Assembly: GCA_030824555.1 (NCBI GenBank)
Contig: JAVBXK010000047.1
Coordinates: 1-64,000 of the forward strand
Reading direction: 5' to 3'
Origin: a bacterium
Lineage (GTDB): Bacteria; Pseudomonadota; Gammaproteobacteria; Burkholderiales; Burkholderiaceae_C
DNA length: 64,000 nt
The position numbers and the translations under genes are program-made. A model generated the notes under the pieces. It did not search any database and was not told where the DNA came from. It was given only the letters and a program-made list of their open reading frames with translations. The first letter of the stretch is position 1. The number at the start of each line of letters is the position of its first letter. Shown in pieces: positions 27,270 through 37,362 of the stretch.

Positions 27270-29413
27270 GCAACGTGCTGCCCAACCACCTTGAGGGCGT
27301 GCGCCTGCGGGTGATCGACCGCATGGCCGCGCTGCTTGAAAGCCAGACGCGTACCAAAATTTTCGGGGGCAACCTGAATGCCTTGGTCAGGGAGTTTCAC
27401 AACGAACTGATGACCGAGCTGCGCGACCTGGCGGACAAACCCGATGCCCAAGACCGCGCGGAACGGCTGACACAAGTCGTGCGAACCTGCGAGTGCCTGG
27501 ATGGCACCCTGGACCTGCTGCTCGATGAGCGGCAACGGCAGTGGCACCGCAATGGCAATTACGTGCGGGCCACGATGCAGGAGTTCAACGAGACCCTGAC
27601 CAATCTGGCCTCCACACTGATAGAAAAAGACCTGTTCGAGCGCCAGAGCCGGGTGCTGGAGCGCATCATCCTGTCGCACGAGCACGTGGCCCAGTGGAAA
27701 GAGTTTGTGCAGGAAATCCTGGTGGACTTTCATGCCATCTTCCCTTTCAATTTTTTCTACATTGCGTTTGCCGAAGAGCACGGGCTGTCGTTGTTCCTGT
27801 ACTACCTCGGTGACTATTCAGACGAACTGAGGAAAACCGCACGCGACATGCTGTCGGTGCAGATGTTGAGCAACTTGAATCTGCCCAGCGATTCGCTGCT
27901 TGAGATCGAAGAGTTTGTCGTTCTGAAAAACGGACCTGTCAACACCGTTGACGCGATGCGCATGATCACCGTTGCGGTGCCCGAGCACACGCCCAAACTG
28001 GCCGGTTTGCTGGGTGTAGCCTACGTGCCCAGTAGCGAGTTGAGCCCACAGGAAGAAAGTGTGGTGCGCTCCATCCTGTCGGTGATGGTGATGGTGGTGG
28101 GTTCCAGCAAAGCGTTGTCGCGGACTTTGTCCGAGCTGGAGTACTACTCCATGCACGACCCCCTCACGGGTCTGTACAACCGGCGGCACTTCAACAACAT
28201 ACTGGAATATGAAATTGGCCGCTCCGAGCGGCACCAGCACGAATTTGCGTTGCTGATGCTCGACTTGGACGACTTCAAGGACATCAACGACACCTACGGC
28301 CACCCCGTCGGCGACGAGGCCCTTTGCGGCGTGGCTGAAATTTTGCGCGAGTACATCCGCAAAGGTGACTTGGCCGCACGCATCGGCGGCGACGAGTTCA
28401 CTGTGATACTGATGGAGACTGGTCGTGCGGGTGCAACCGTGGCCGCCGCTACCCTGGGCAAAGCCCTGCGCGAGCGCGTGTTCACCACCCCGGAGGGCAA
28501 GCACTTTCACCTGACAGCGTCCATAGGCATCGCGTCTTACCCGGCAGATGCGCAAAGCGATGCCGACCTGATCGCGGGCGCCGACGTGGCCATGTACCGG
28601 GCCAAGGGCATCGGCAAGGACAGTGCCTGCACACTGGAAGAAGGTGATGAACGCGTGAAAGTGGGCCGCACCACGCGTGATTACGCCGAAAAACTGCGTG
28701 AAGCCCTGCAACAGGGGCGCATCACGCCTTACTACCATAGCATCGTGAACTGCAAGACAGGCGAGCTGTTTGCCTGCGAAACGCTGGCGCGGATGGTTGA
28801 ACCGACGGGTGAAATTTTGTCTGCGGGCCAGTTCATCGAAACGGTCGAAAAATACGGCATGGGGCGTGAGCTTGACCGCATCGTCATCAGCAAAGCGTTT
28901 GAAACCAAGCGCGAGCGCATGAAAACCGGCCCCTCGGGCACCAAGCTGTTTTTGAACCTGTCGGCCCAGGAAATTCAGGGGCGCGGCATTTTGGGGTACG
29001 CCGAGGAACTGTGCAACAAACTGGAAATACCACCCGAGTGCGTGGTGTTTGAAATTCTGGAACGCGACGCCATCAGCGACATGACCAACATGCGCAAGTT
29101 TCTGGCCAATTTGCGCCAAAAGGGTTTCGCGTTTGCGTTGGACGACTTTGGCAGCGGCTACAACTCGTTTCACTACCTGCGGGAGCTGCGGTTCGAGTAC
29201 GTCAAGATTGACGGCGCTTTTGTGCGCAACATCCTGAATTCCAAAATCGACTATGCCCTGGTGCACAACCTCACCCGCCTGTGCCAGGACATTGGCATCC
29301 TGACCGTGGCCGAGTTCGTTGAAAACCAGGCCATCCACGACGCACTCAAGGGCATGGGCGTTGACTATGTCCAAGGCTTCCACATCAGCATGCCCACACG
29401 CGAGATGCCCTGA
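27266..29413 (+). CDS. GAF-like-GGDEF-EAL protein coupled to the ODP sensor
   Basis: This 715-residue soluble protein has a helical N-terminus (1-130), a GAF-like region (130-285) and GGDEF (290-455) with an RKGD I-site and intact ARIGGDEFTVIL. A divergent EAL domain (465-710) follows: the signature is ETL (CETLARM), and the later motifs are LNLSAQE, FEILERD, DDFGSGYNSF, KIDGAFVRN, AEFVEN and VQGFHI. The catalytic acids and Lys can all be traced, so hydrolysis is possible. The start overlaps the ODP stop by 4 bp, so the two proteins are probably made together and may bind each other. EAL domains of this divergent type differ from the others in the window and are not a recent duplication of them. 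Confidence 0.9.
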   Translation: MSNVLPNHLEGVRLRVIDRMAALLESQTRTKIFGGNLNALVREFHNELMTELRDLADKPDAQDRAERLTQVVRTCECLDGTLDLLLDERQRQWHRNGNYVRATMQEFNETLTNLASTLIEKDLFERQSRVLERIILSHEHVAQWKEFVQEILVDFHAIFPFNFFYIAFAEEHGLSLFLYYLGDYSDELRKTARDMLSVQMLSNLNLPSDSLLEIEEFVVLKNGPVNTVDAMRMITVAVPEHTPKLAGLLGVAYVPSSELSPQEESVVRSILSVMVMVVGSSKALSRTLSELEYYSMHDPLTGLYNRRHFNNILEYEIGRSERHQHEFALLMLDLDDFKDINDTYGHPVGDEALCGVAEILREYIRKGDLAARIGGDEFTVILMETGRAGATVAAATLGKALRERVFTTPEGKHFHLTASIGIASYPADAQSDADLIAGADVAMYRAKGIGKDSACTLEEGDERVKVGRTTRDYAEKLREALQQGRITPYYHSIVNCKTGELFACETLARMVEPTGEILSAGQFIETVEKYGMGRELDRIVISKAFETKRERMKTGPSGTKLFLNLSAQEIQGRGILGYAEELCNKLEIPPECVVFEILERDAISDMTNMRKFLANLRQKGFAFALDDFGSGYNSFHYLRELRFEYVKIDGAFVRNILNSKIDYALVHNLTRLCQDIGILTVAEFVENQAIHDALKGMGVDYVQGFHISMPTREMP

Positions 29414-29461
29414 CCACCTCGGTAGGTCGTCATCCCCACACAACATTTTTGTCAGGTCCCA

Positions 29462-31063
29462 ATGATGAGCTTCGAAAATCTGAAAATTTCCTCCCGCATC
29501 TCCATACTCGTTGGCTTGTTGTCAGCCGGACTGGTGGGCATAGGCGTCATGGGTTTGTTCAGCATCAACCATACCAACGAAGCCTTGAAGTCGGTTTATG
29601 AGGACCGCACCATCCCGATGGGGCAAATTGCCCAGATCGACAAACTCATCCTGCAAAACCGCTTGATGATTGCCGGGGCGTTGCTGGACCCCACGCCAGA
29701 AGAAGTGGCCGCCGACACTGCCGGGGTGGACGCCAACATAGCAGCCATCAACAAGCTTTGGGAGGCCTACATGGCCACCACGCTCACGCCAGAAGAGGCC
29801 GTGCTGGCCAAAGAGTTCGCTGAAAACCGCGCACGCTTCGTGAACGAGGGCCTGCGCCCGGCCGTTGCCGCCCTGCGTGCAGGTGACCTGGAGGGTGCCC
29901 GGAAAATTGTGTTTGAGAAAAACCGTCCACTGTACGTGCCCGTTGGCAAAAATGTGACCGCACTCATGAAGCTGCAGGTGGACGTGGCGCACGACGAGTA
30001 CCTGGAAGCCCAGGGGGAATATGCCAACATGCGCCTGATCATGATCCTGTCCATTTCCGGTGGCATTGCCATTGCCGGGGTGTTCGGCTTCCTCACCGTG
30101 CGCTCCATCGGTGGTGAATTGGGGGCGGAACCCCGCGAGGCCGCAGACGTCGCACGCCGTGTGGGAGCGGGCGACCTGACGGGGCGCATCGACCTCAAAA
30201 CGGGTGACACCACCAGCCTGATGGCGCAGCTGAAGTCCATGCAGGAAGGGCTGGTCAACATCGTCAGCCAAGTGCGCACGGGATCCGGCACCATGGCCAC
30301 CGCCACCAGTCAGATCGCAGCAGGCAACACGGATCTGTCTTCCCGTACCGAAGAACAGGCCAGCGCCCTGGAGGAAACGGCAGCCTCCATGCAAGAGCTG
30401 GGTGCCACCGTCAAGCAGAATTTCGAAAGCGGCCAGCAAGCCAATCAACTGGCCAGCACAGCGTCCGAGGTGGCTGTCAAAGGTGGGGCGGTGGTGAGCC
30501 AGGTGGTGCACACCATGGAGGCCATCAATGCGTCATCCAGAAAAATTGCCGACATCATCGGTGTGATCGATGGCATTGCTTTCCAGACCAACATCCTCGC
30601 GCTCAATGCGGCTGTCGAAGCGGCTCGGGCGGGGGAAGCCGGCCGTGGCTTTGCCGTGGTCGCATCCGAAGTACGTGCGCTGGCAGGCCGTTCGGCCACG
30701 GCAGCGAAAGAGATCAAGGGGTTGATTGAAACCTCCGTCAACAACGTCAGCGAAGGCTGTCAGCTGGTTGAGCAAGCGGGCAGCACCATGGACGAAATTG
30801 TGGTCAGCGTGCGCCGTGTGGCCGACATCATGGGTGAAATTTCCGCTGCCAGCCAGGACCAGACCTCCGGCATCGATCAGATCAACCAGGCCATGTCGCA
30901 AATGGACCAGGTGACCCAGCAAAACGCAGCGCTGGTAGAAGAAGCCGCTGCCGCAGCACAGTCTCTGGAGGCGCAGGCCAGAAAAATGGTTGAAGTGGTC
31001 AGTGTGTTCAAGCTGGGCCAACAAGACAGCCTGGCGTTGTCTTTCGACAGGTCCCACGCCTGA
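29462..31063 (+). CDS. Methyl-accepting chemotaxis protein, 4HB type
   Basis: This 533-residue chemoreceptor has TM1 at about 11-32, a periplasmic four-helix-bundle (4HB_MCP) domain of about 155 residues, TM2 at about 191-212, HAMP and a cytoplasmic signalling hairpin. The hairpin tip is canonical ([20 protein letters not shown]), which contacts CheA and CheW. No C-terminal NWETF-type CheR tether is seen. It starts 48 bp after the GGDEF-EAL gene and 60 bp before the bacteriohemerythrin gene, on the same strand. The oxygen-binding neighbours suggest a role in aerotaxis or energy taxis, but the 4HB domain itself carries no haem motif. The start may be ATG 29462 or the next codon, also ATG. Confidence 0.93.
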   Translation: MMSFENLKISSRISILVGLLSAGLVGIGVMGLFSINHTNEALKSVYEDRTIPMGQIAQIDKLILQNRLMIAGALLDPTPEEVAADTAGVDANIAAINKLWEAYMATTLTPEEAVLAKEFAENRARFVNEGLRPAVAALRAGDLEGARKIVFEKNRPLYVPVGKNVTALMKLQVDVAHDEYLEAQGEYANMRLIMILSISGGIAIAGVFGFLTVRSIGGELGAEPREAADVARRVGAGDLTGRIDLKTGDTTSLMAQLKSMQEGLVNIVSQVRTGSGTMATATSQIAAGNTDLSSRTEEQASALEETAASMQELGATVKQNFESGQQANQLASTASEVAVKGGAVVSQVVHTMEAINASSRKIADIIGVIDGIAFQTNILALNAAVEAARAGEAGRGFAVVASEVRALAGRSATAAKEIKGLIETSVNNVSEGCQLVEQAGSTMDEIVVSVRRVADIMGEISAASQDQTSGIDQINQAMSQMDQVTQQNAALVEEAAAAAQSLEAQARKMVEVVSVFKLGQQDSLALSFDRSHA

Positions 31064-31123
31064 TGCCGACGTCAAGCCGGGCATCAGGCTACAGCGTTTG
31101 TTCCAATCAATGGGGAATTGCAC

Positions 31124-31594
31124 ATGGCATATTTTGAATGGGCCCGGGACATGGAGATTGACCAAGGCCCGATCGATCAGGATCACCGCAAGCTGGTCGA
31201 CTTGGTCAACCGGCTGCACTCGGTCACGACGGAAGGACGGGGGCAGGAAGTCGTGGCCAGGGCTCTCGACGAGCTGATCTCCTACACCACCGACCACCTT
31301 CGCCGGGAAGAACAGCTGATGGAGTCAGTGAAGTTCCCCAACTTGGCCAACCACAAAATTGGCCACGAAGCCTTCATGGTGTCGATTCGGGACCTCAAGA
31401 AAAAATACGATGCGGGCAGCATCACCGTCGCGTCGCAGTTGTCTACCGTGCTGCGCGACTGGTTGTCGTTGCACATCCGTCGGTCGGACAAAGAATTGAA
31501 GAAGCTACTTCAATCACCCGTGCCCAAACCCAGTGTCAGTGGTCAGTCACCAGTGGGCAAGCCGACAACTTTTGTGAAGAAAATTGGCAGATAG
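31124..31594 (+). CDS. Bacteriohemerythrin
   Basis: This 156-residue soluble hemerythrin binds oxygen at a di-iron site. All seven ligands are in place: H21, H58, E62, H77, H81, H117 and D122, in the contexts DQDHRKL, DHLRREEQ, NHKIGHEAF and LHIRRSD. The C-terminal 30 residues (Pro/Ser/Lys-rich) extend beyond the fold. The ATG at 31124, preceded by GGGGA, is chosen over an upstream TTG. It closes the run ODP, GGDEF-EAL, chemoreceptor, hemerythrin, so it may buffer or deliver oxygen to these sensors or report oxygen itself. A repeat-like palindrome follows the stop codon. Confidence 0.95.
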   Translation: MAYFEWARDMEIDQGPIDQDHRKLVDLVNRLHSVTTEGRGQEVVARALDELISYTTDHLRREEQLMESVKFPNLANHKIGHEAFMVSIRDLKKKYDAGSITVASQLSTVLRDWLSLHIRRSDKELKKLLQSPVPKPSVSGQSPVGKPTTFVKKIGR

Positions 31595-31637
31595 CGCTTT
31601 TTCTATAACACCTTATAGCTATTGTTTTGATTCATTC
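31588..31637 (-). repeat. Dispersed palindromic repeat, diverged copy
   Basis: Minus-strand reading gives CAATAGCTATAAGGTGTTATAG and then an A-rich run and AGCGCTATC. The GATAGC/AGCTAT ends match the family but the core has changed to TATAA-CACC-TTATA. It directly follows the hemerythrin stop and may serve as its terminator. Confidence 0.4.
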
Positions 31638-31701
31638 GACTGCCCGCATGATGCCGCGAAAGGCTGATCGCTCTGCCTTTATTCATTGGTAGCATGTGGG
31701 C

Positions 31702-32442
31702 ATGTGGCTCCCTACCCGACTTCTGCGCGCCCTCCTGTTGCTGGCCCAGCTGCTGGCAGCTTCAGTTGTCGTGCATGCCGAGCCCCTCCGCCTGAACAGT
31801 GGTGTCGGTGCGCCCTACTTCAAGGACGGCAAGTCCGGATTTCTCGATCTGTTGGTTCCCGAGCTGTTTCGCCGACTCGGTGTCGACGCCGAAGCCGTGC
31901 GCTATGGTGCAGCCGAACGGGCAATGATCAACGCCAACACAGGTGTTGATGACGGCGTTGCAATGCGCATCAAGGGGTTGGAAAAAATTTACCCGAACCT
32001 GGTGCGTATCGAAGAAAAAATCATTGACAACGAATTCATCGCCTATTCGGCACGTGTCCAGGTCGCCACCACCGGGTTTGATGTCCTCAAGGACTACCAA
32101 GTCGGTTATATCAATGGCTGGAAAGTCTTTGAAGTCGGCCTGTTGCCGGGTACGGTGACAACCAAGGTACAGGATGCAGAGCAGTTGTTCACCTTGCTCG
32201 CCAGTGACCGCGCAGACTTGGTCCTCTTCGAGCGATGGCAAGGCAACCATATCCTTCGCGAGCGGGCCATCAAGGCGCACATGTTGCGGCCACCACTGGT
32301 CACGACAGAGATGTTCATGTATCTGCACAGCAAGCATGCCCAGCTGGTTGAACCTGCTGCGCGCGCGCTGCGTGCCATGAAGGCAGACGGTACGTACCAG
32401 CGCATTGCAGCACAAACCCTGCCCGACTACGGCAAACAATGA
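31702..32442 (+). CDS. Periplasmic solute-binding protein, family 3-like
   Basis: This 246-residue protein has a clear Sec signal peptide (cleavage near VVHA|EP at residue 26) and a small two-lobe binding-protein fold of the SBP_bac_3 type (EPLRLNSG, LLVPELFRRLGVDAEAV, a hinge at YQVGYINGWK). The family average is close to this length. No permease or ATPase genes are present. Its stop overlaps the start of the GGDEF-EAL gene (ATGA), so the two are translated together. I infer a periplasmic ligand receptor that signals through that partner. The ATG at 31702 is preferred over a GTG two codons upstream. It is only distantly similar to the other two such proteins in the window. Confidence 0.87.
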   Translation: MWLPTRLLRALLLLAQLLAASVVVHAEPLRLNSGVGAPYFKDGKSGFLDLLVPELFRRLGVDAEAVRYGAAERAMINANTGVDDGVAMRIKGLEKIYPNLVRIEEKIIDNEFIAYSARVQVATTGFDVLKDYQVGYINGWKVFEVGLLPGTVTTKVQDAEQLFTLLASDRADLVLFERWQGNHILRERAIKAHMLRPPLVTTEMFMYLHSKHAQLVEPAARALRAMKADGTYQRIAAQTLPDYGKQ

Positions 32443-34892
32443 TGCGATCCCTCCCCTGGAGTGGCAGCCAACGCCTCGCCAAGCGATTGGTCTTCCTGAC
32501 GCTGCTGGCGAGTGGCCTGATTGCTGCGTTCATCACAGCAGCTCAGCTTTACCTTGAATATGACCGCGAACTGAAAGACATCCAGACGCGTTTCGTCGAG
32601 ATCGAAACCACTTACCTGCCGAGCGTCAAGCAAGCCTTTTGGGTGATGGACCGACCGGCACTTCAGATCTTGGCCGATGGCATCCGGCAACTTCCCGACT
32701 TCGAATATGCCTCGCTGCGGGTCAACGGCCAGCAGCTTGCGGCCAGCGGCGTGCCCCCGGCCAACAGCAAGCTGAGCAGGACATTCGAGGTGGACTACGT
32801 CTACCGCGGTGTGATCCAGCGCATCGGCACGCTCGAAGTGGCCGCCAGCAATGCCGGTGCACTGCGGCGTACTTGGGAGCGCCTGGGCGTTGTACTGGTT
32901 CTGAATGGTCTGAAGGCCACCGCCATTGCGCTGCTGGTCCTGGTACTGGTGAAGCGCATGATTGACGACCCGGTGTCCCGCATTCACCACCACACACGCA
33001 CCATGGCCGCCGGCGAGCTTGAGCAGCCGCTCGTCCTCGAAGCTCACTATCCGTCGAGTCAGAACGATGAAATCCACGAACTCGCGCAAGCCGTGGACGA
33101 TATGCGCATCCACCTGCGCGATCGCAATGCCACCCTTGTGCAACTGAACGCGCAGCTCACCGAAGCATTTACCGCCAAGGAATTTGCGTTGATGCAGGTG
33201 CGGGCCCATGCCGACGCCCTTGAGCTTGCTGCAGGCGTATTCGCTCACACGTTTGAAGGCATCATGATCACCGATGCCAACGACACGATTCTCTCGGTCA
33301 ACCCGGCGTTTACCGTCATCACCGGCTATGAGCAAGCCGAAGCGGTCGGACAAACTCCACGGCTGTTGCATTCCCAGCGCCAGACAGAACAGTTTTATCG
33401 CGAAATGTGGGGCGTTCTGACGGCCACTGGTGAGTGGCGCGGTGAAATTTGGAACCAGCGCAAGGATGGCGATATCTATCTGCAATGGACCAGCATCACC
33501 ACCATCAAAGATGCTGCCGGGCAGCCACATCGGCGCATCTCGGTGATGACTGACATCACTGAAATGCGACGCAAAGACGAACACATACGACATCAGGCCT
33601 ACCACGACACACTGACGGGTCTGCCCAATCGCATGCTGCTGCAGAACCGACTGGAGCACGCCATCAAGTCCGCCCAGCACGACGAGACGCGCATCGCCGT
33701 GCTGTTCATTGATCTCGACCGTTTCAAGGTAATCAACGACAGCCTGGGGCACATTGTGGGTGACGAACTCCTGCAATATGCCGCCAAGCGGTTGTCCAAA
33801 TCAGTACGCGCCAGCGACACCCTGTCACGCCAAGGCGGTGACGAATTCGTCATCCTCACTGTCATTGATCACATCACCGATGCTGCGCACATCGCCGAGA
33901 AAGTGATCGCAGACATGAATGCGCCCTTCGAAATCGGCGGTCACAGTCTGAGTGCTGGCGCAAGCATCGGCATCAGCATCTATCCGCAGGATGGCGGCGA
34001 TACAGCCACGCTCCTGCGCAATGCAGATATTGCCATGTACGCCGCGAAAGAAGCTGGCCGACGCACCTTCCGTTTTTTCGACTCAGCCATGAATGCACGT
34101 GCGCAGCAGCGGCTGCACATGGAAGGCAACTTGCGTCGCGCCATCGCCAACAACGAGTTCGAACTGTTCTACCAGCCCAAGGTCCGTCTGATCGACACCC
34201 GCTATTGCGGAATGGAAGCCCTGATCCGCTGGCGAGATCCCGAACTGGGCCTGGTCTCGCCATTGGAGTTCATTCCACTGGCTGAGGAAACAGGGTTGAT
34301 TGAACCCATTGGCTTCTGGGTACTGGAAACCGCATGTGCACAGATGCGACGCTGGGCTGATGCCGGGCAGATCAATGGCCCGGTAGCGGTCAATGTGTCC
34401 GCACGCCAACTGGACGATCCACTGTTCGCTGCGAAAGTTGAAGCCATCTTGCAGATGCATCGGCTGCAAGCCCGCTGTCTTCAGATCGAAGTCACCGAGT
34501 CCACCGTGATGACCAACCCCGAGAAAGCAATCGAAGCACTGGCCAAGCTTGCGGCCCTGGGCATCACCATTGCCATCGACGACTTTGGTACAGGCTATTC
34601 CAGTTTCAGCTACCTCAAGCGCCTGCCCATTCACCTGTTGAAAGTGGATCGCTCCTTTGTCACCTACATCGGCAGCTCACGCGAGGGCGAAGAAATCGTC
34701 ACCGCGATTGTCCAGGTTGCCTTGGCACTCAAGCTTATGGTTGTGGCTGAAGGTGTCGAAACACAGCAGCAGGCCGATTTCCTGAATGCTTTGGGCTGCC
34801 ATTTCGGCCAAGGTTATCTTTACGCCAAGCCGCTGCCGCTCGACGAATTTGAACGTTTGGTAAGCCCCGACGGTGCTGCCCACCTCATGTAG
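32439..34892 (+). CDS. Membrane HAMP-PAS-GGDEF-EAL receptor coupled to a binding protein
   Basis: This 817-residue protein has TM1 at about 15-38, a periplasmic domain of about 115 residues, TM2 at about 158-180, HAMP (to 235), PAS (260-385), GGDEF (385-555) and EAL (560-810). GGDEF is intact (SRQGGDEFVILT) with RASD. EAL motifs: MEALIRW, VNVSARQ, IEVTES, DDFGTGYSSF, KVDRSFVTY, AEGVET and GQGYLY. The periplasmic domain shares its layout with the receptors at 34906 and 40688: a helix after TM1, then an A-F-W-V-M-D-type segment and L-P-D-F about 20 residues later. All three sit next to a family-3-like binding protein. Its 3' end is 13 bp from that of the convergent receptor at 34906. Confidence 0.92.
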   Translation: MMRSLPWSGSQRLAKRLVFLTLLASGLIAAFITAAQLYLEYDRELKDIQTRFVEIETTYLPSVKQAFWVMDRPALQILADGIRQLPDFEYASLRVNGQQLAASGVPPANSKLSRTFEVDYVYRGVIQRIGTLEVAASNAGALRRTWERLGVVLVLNGLKATAIALLVLVLVKRMIDDPVSRIHHHTRTMAAGELEQPLVLEAHYPSSQNDEIHELAQAVDDMRIHLRDRNATLVQLNAQLTEAFTAKEFALMQVRAHADALELAAGVFAHTFEGIMITDANDTILSVNPAFTVITGYEQAEAVGQTPRLLHSQRQTEQFYREMWGVLTATGEWRGEIWNQRKDGDIYLQWTSITTIKDAAGQPHRRISVMTDITEMRRKDEHIRHQAYHDTLTGLPNRMLLQNRLEHAIKSAQHDETRIAVLFIDLDRFKVINDSLGHIVGDELLQYAAKRLSKSVRASDTLSRQGGDEFVILTVIDHITDAAHIAEKVIADMNAPFEIGGHSLSAGASIGISIYPQDGGDTATLLRNADIAMYAAKEAGRRTFRFFDSAMNARAQQRLHMEGNLRRAIANNEFELFYQPKVRLIDTRYCGMEALIRWRDPELGLVSPLEFIPLAEETGLIEPIGFWVLETACAQMRRWADAGQINGPVAVNVSARQLDDPLFAAKVEAILQMHRLQARCLQIEVTESTVMTNPEKAIEALAKLAALGITIAIDDFGTGYSSFSYLKRLPIHLLKVDRSFVTYIGSSREGEEIVTAIVQVALALKLMVVAEGVETQQQADFLNALGCHFGQGYLYAKPLPLDEFERLVSPDGAAHLM

Positions 34893-34905
34893 AAAGTGGC
34901 CCGCA

Positions 34906-37269
34906 TCAAACGGGCTTGTGGTCTTTTACAAACTGTTCAAATGGCACTTCTGCCAGTGGTTTGCTGAAGAAATATCCCTGGTAGGCGTGGCAACCAGAGG
35001 CCGCCAGAAAGTCCCGCTGGGCTGCCGTTTCGACGCCTTCGGCAATGACCCCCAGGCCCAGGCTTTGGCCCAGTGCAACCACGGTTCTGGCAATGGCTGC
35101 ATCGTTGGGGTCGCTGAGTACTTCACGGACAAAGGACTGGTCGATTTTCAGCTGGTCGAGCGGGAGGCGCTTCAGGTAGGACAACGATGAATAGCCGGTG
35201 CCGAAATCGTCGAGTGAGAAACCAATGCCCCTGCCCTTGAGGCGGTGCATTTTTTCAATGATCTCCTCCACATTGTCGACCAGCAGGCTTTCGGTCAGTT
35301 CAATTTTCAGGCGATATGGATTGGCGCCGCTTTGCGCAACGATGGAAAGCACCTGTTCAACAAAATCGCGCTGACGGAATTGTTTGGCGCTGACATTGAC
35401 GGCAATGGTCATCGCCGCCAAGTTTGGCTGGACAGACCAGGCTGCGAGCTTGTGACAGGCCGCTTCCAGAACCCATTTTCCCAGAGGCAGGATCAAATCG
35501 GTTTCTTCCGCCAGCGGGATGAATTCAACAGGCGAAATCATGCCGCGCGTCGGATGCGCCCAGCGGACCAGCGCTTCGGCCCCGGTGACGCGGCCATCGT
35601 CAAGAACCTGGGGCTGGTAATGAAGGAGAAACTGTTGCTGCTCGATGGCCTGTCGCAGGTCGTCTTCCATTTCAGCGCGCACCTTGACGATCGCTTCCAT
35701 CGCCGGATCGAAAAAGCGAACGACATTTCGCCCAGAGGCCTTGGCGCGGTACATGGCCAAGTCAGCTTGTTTCATCAAATCGTCGACCGAGGCACTGTTT
35801 CCTTTGAACACGGTGACACCAATGCTGGCCGTGCTGTGGTGAAGCAAATGACCCACCTGATAGCTCTGGCTCAGTTCTGCCAGGATTTTTTCGGCAATGG
35901 CCTCTGCCTTGCTGGCGACATCCTTGTCAAGCAGCCCAAGGTCAGGGAGCAACACGACAAACTCGTCCCCACCCTGCCGGGCAACTGTGTCCTCGCCTCG
36001 CACACACGTCTTCAGGCGGATGGCGACCTGTTTCAGTAACAGATCGCCCATGTCGTGGCCTTGTGTGTCATTCAGCGTCTTGAAATTGTCCAAATCGATG
36101 AAAAGCAGGGCACCGTAACTGCCACTTCGCACGCTCGCGGCCATGGCGCGGTTGAGGTGTTCCACCAACAGGGTTCGGTTGGGCAATGCCGTCAGCTGGT
36201 CATAAAACGCGAGCGCATTGATTTTTTCTTCAGCCCGTTTACGCTCGGTCAGGTCGTAATGTGTCCCGATGTAATTCGTGACCTGACCTTCCGCATTTCT
36301 GACCGTCGAGATATTGAGCCACTTGGGATACACCTTGCCCGATTTGTGGCGGTCCCATATTTCCCCCTGCCAGTTGCCGGTTTGGGCAATGGTTTCCCAC
36401 ATCTGGCGGTAAAACTGGTCATCGTGGCGCCCCGATTGCAGGACACGCGGTGTTTTGCCAACGATGTCTTCACTGCCGTAGCCCGTTGTCGCGGTAAACG
36501 CCTTGTTGATGCGCAACACAGTGCCCTGGGCATCGGTCACCATCATGCCTTCCTGCGCTTCAAAGGCGGCAGCGGCAATCAGCAATTGCTCGGCCGCTTT
36601 TTTCCGGTCGGCCAGAAAACGGTTGATGGATTCCACGAGCGAGTCGAGCTCGTCACGGTAGGCATTGGTTTTGCGCCGGTCGATGGCAACCCGCATGTCC
36701 AGGTTGCCTGGGTCCAGCGCAACGACATCGACAGACAGGCTGTGCAAATGGCGGGCAATCTTGCGGTAGACGATGACAAAAAGGATGAAAGCCAGACCGA
36801 CAATCTTGAACAATTCGGTGGCAATCAAGGTGCGGATCATCTGGTCGATGTGCCGGTTGACTTCCGCATACGATTCGGTCACACGCAAGGTACCGATGGT
36901 TGTCTTGCCGTCGGGCGCGGTGATGGGCACGCTCCAGACACGGTCGGTGTCGTTCCCGTTGGCCGGATCGCGTATGTCGGCAACCGTCTGGTCGTTGTCG
37001 GCAAGCTCCAGACGGGCTATAGCCGGAACCTTGGTCATGCCGCGCAGCAATGTCGTGAACACGGCCTCGTCGTAATTCCACAAGGCCAAAGCGACGGCAT
37101 CGAGATTGCTGCTGACGGCCGCGCTGGCTTCCTGATGTGCCGCGCTGAGCGCTTTGCTGCGCTCGTGTGCCACACCCAGCGTGGTGCCCAAAAGAAAGAC
37201 AAGCATTGCTGCAAGCAGCACCCAGAGCAGGACTCTCAGCGCGAGGACGGATTGTCTTAAGAAGGCCAT
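34906..37269 (-). CDS. Membrane PAS-GGDEF-EAL receptor linked to a binding protein
   Basis: This protein has about 787 residues: TM1 at 8-30, a small periplasmic domain with the ALWNYDEAVF segment and VPAI downstream, TM2 at about 170-190, a HAMP-like linker, PAS (245-365), GGDEF (365-530) and EAL (535-785). GGDEF is intact with RGED. EAL motifs: AEALVRW, VNVSAKQ, IELTES, DDFGTGYSSL, KIDQSFVRE, AEGVET and YQGYFF. It lies 93 bp downstream of a periplasmic binding-protein gene on the same strand. A TTG at 37314, preceded by GGTGGGAT, is an alternative start that would shorten the gap to 48 bp; I kept ATG 37269, which directly precedes the membrane helix. The periplasmic domain is of the same kind as at 32439 and 40688. 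Confidence 0.91.
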   Translation of the reverse strand: MAFLRQSVLALRVLLWVLLAAMLVFLLGTTLGVAHERSKALSAAHQEASAAVSSNLDAVALALWNYDEAVFTTLLRGMTKVPAIARLELADNDQTVADIRDPANGNDTDRVWSVPITAPDGKTTIGTLRVTESYAEVNRHIDQMIRTLIATELFKIVGLAFILFVIVYRKIARHLHSLSVDVVALDPGNLDMRVAIDRRKTNAYRDELDSLVESINRFLADRKKAAEQLLIAAAAFEAQEGMMVTDAQGTVLRINKAFTATTGYGSEDIVGKTPRVLQSGRHDDQFYRQMWETIAQTGNWQGEIWDRHKSGKVYPKWLNISTVRNAEGQVTNYIGTHYDLTERKRAEEKINALAFYDQLTALPNRTLLVEHLNRAMAASVRSGSYGALLFIDLDNFKTLNDTQGHDMGDLLLKQVAIRLKTCVRGEDTVARQGGDEFVVLLPDLGLLDKDVASKAEAIAEKILAELSQSYQVGHLLHHSTASIGVTVFKGNSASVDDLMKQADLAMYRAKASGRNVVRFFDPAMEAIVKVRAEMEDDLRQAIEQQQFLLHYQPQVLDDGRVTGAEALVRWAHPTRGMISPVEFIPLAEETDLILPLGKWVLEAACHKLAAWSVQPNLAAMTIAVNVSAKQFRQRDFVEQVLSIVAQSGANPYRLKIELTESLLVDNVEEIIEKMHRLKGRGIGFSLDDFGTGYSSLSYLKRLPLDQLKIDQSFVREVLSDPNDAAIARTVVALGQSLGLGVIAEGVETAAQRDFLAASGCHAYQGYFFSKPLAEVPFEQFVKDHKPV

Positions 37270-37362
37270 GGCGGGGACAGGCTTGGCTCGACACGCGCCA
37301 ATGCTGTGGCGCAAATTATCCCACCAATCATTCGCCTGTTTCCTGGGCAGCGCTGAGGCTGC

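Noticed and set aside
27818-29446. 542-codon leftward open frame over the GGDEF-EAL gene
   Set aside because: It is a shadow of the real gene; it reads as low-complexity His/Gln/Val sequence.
34899-34915. GCCCG-CATCAAA-CGGGC hairpin between convergent receptor genes
   Set aside because: Only a five-base stem, overlapping a stop codon and without a proper T-run, so not called as a terminator.
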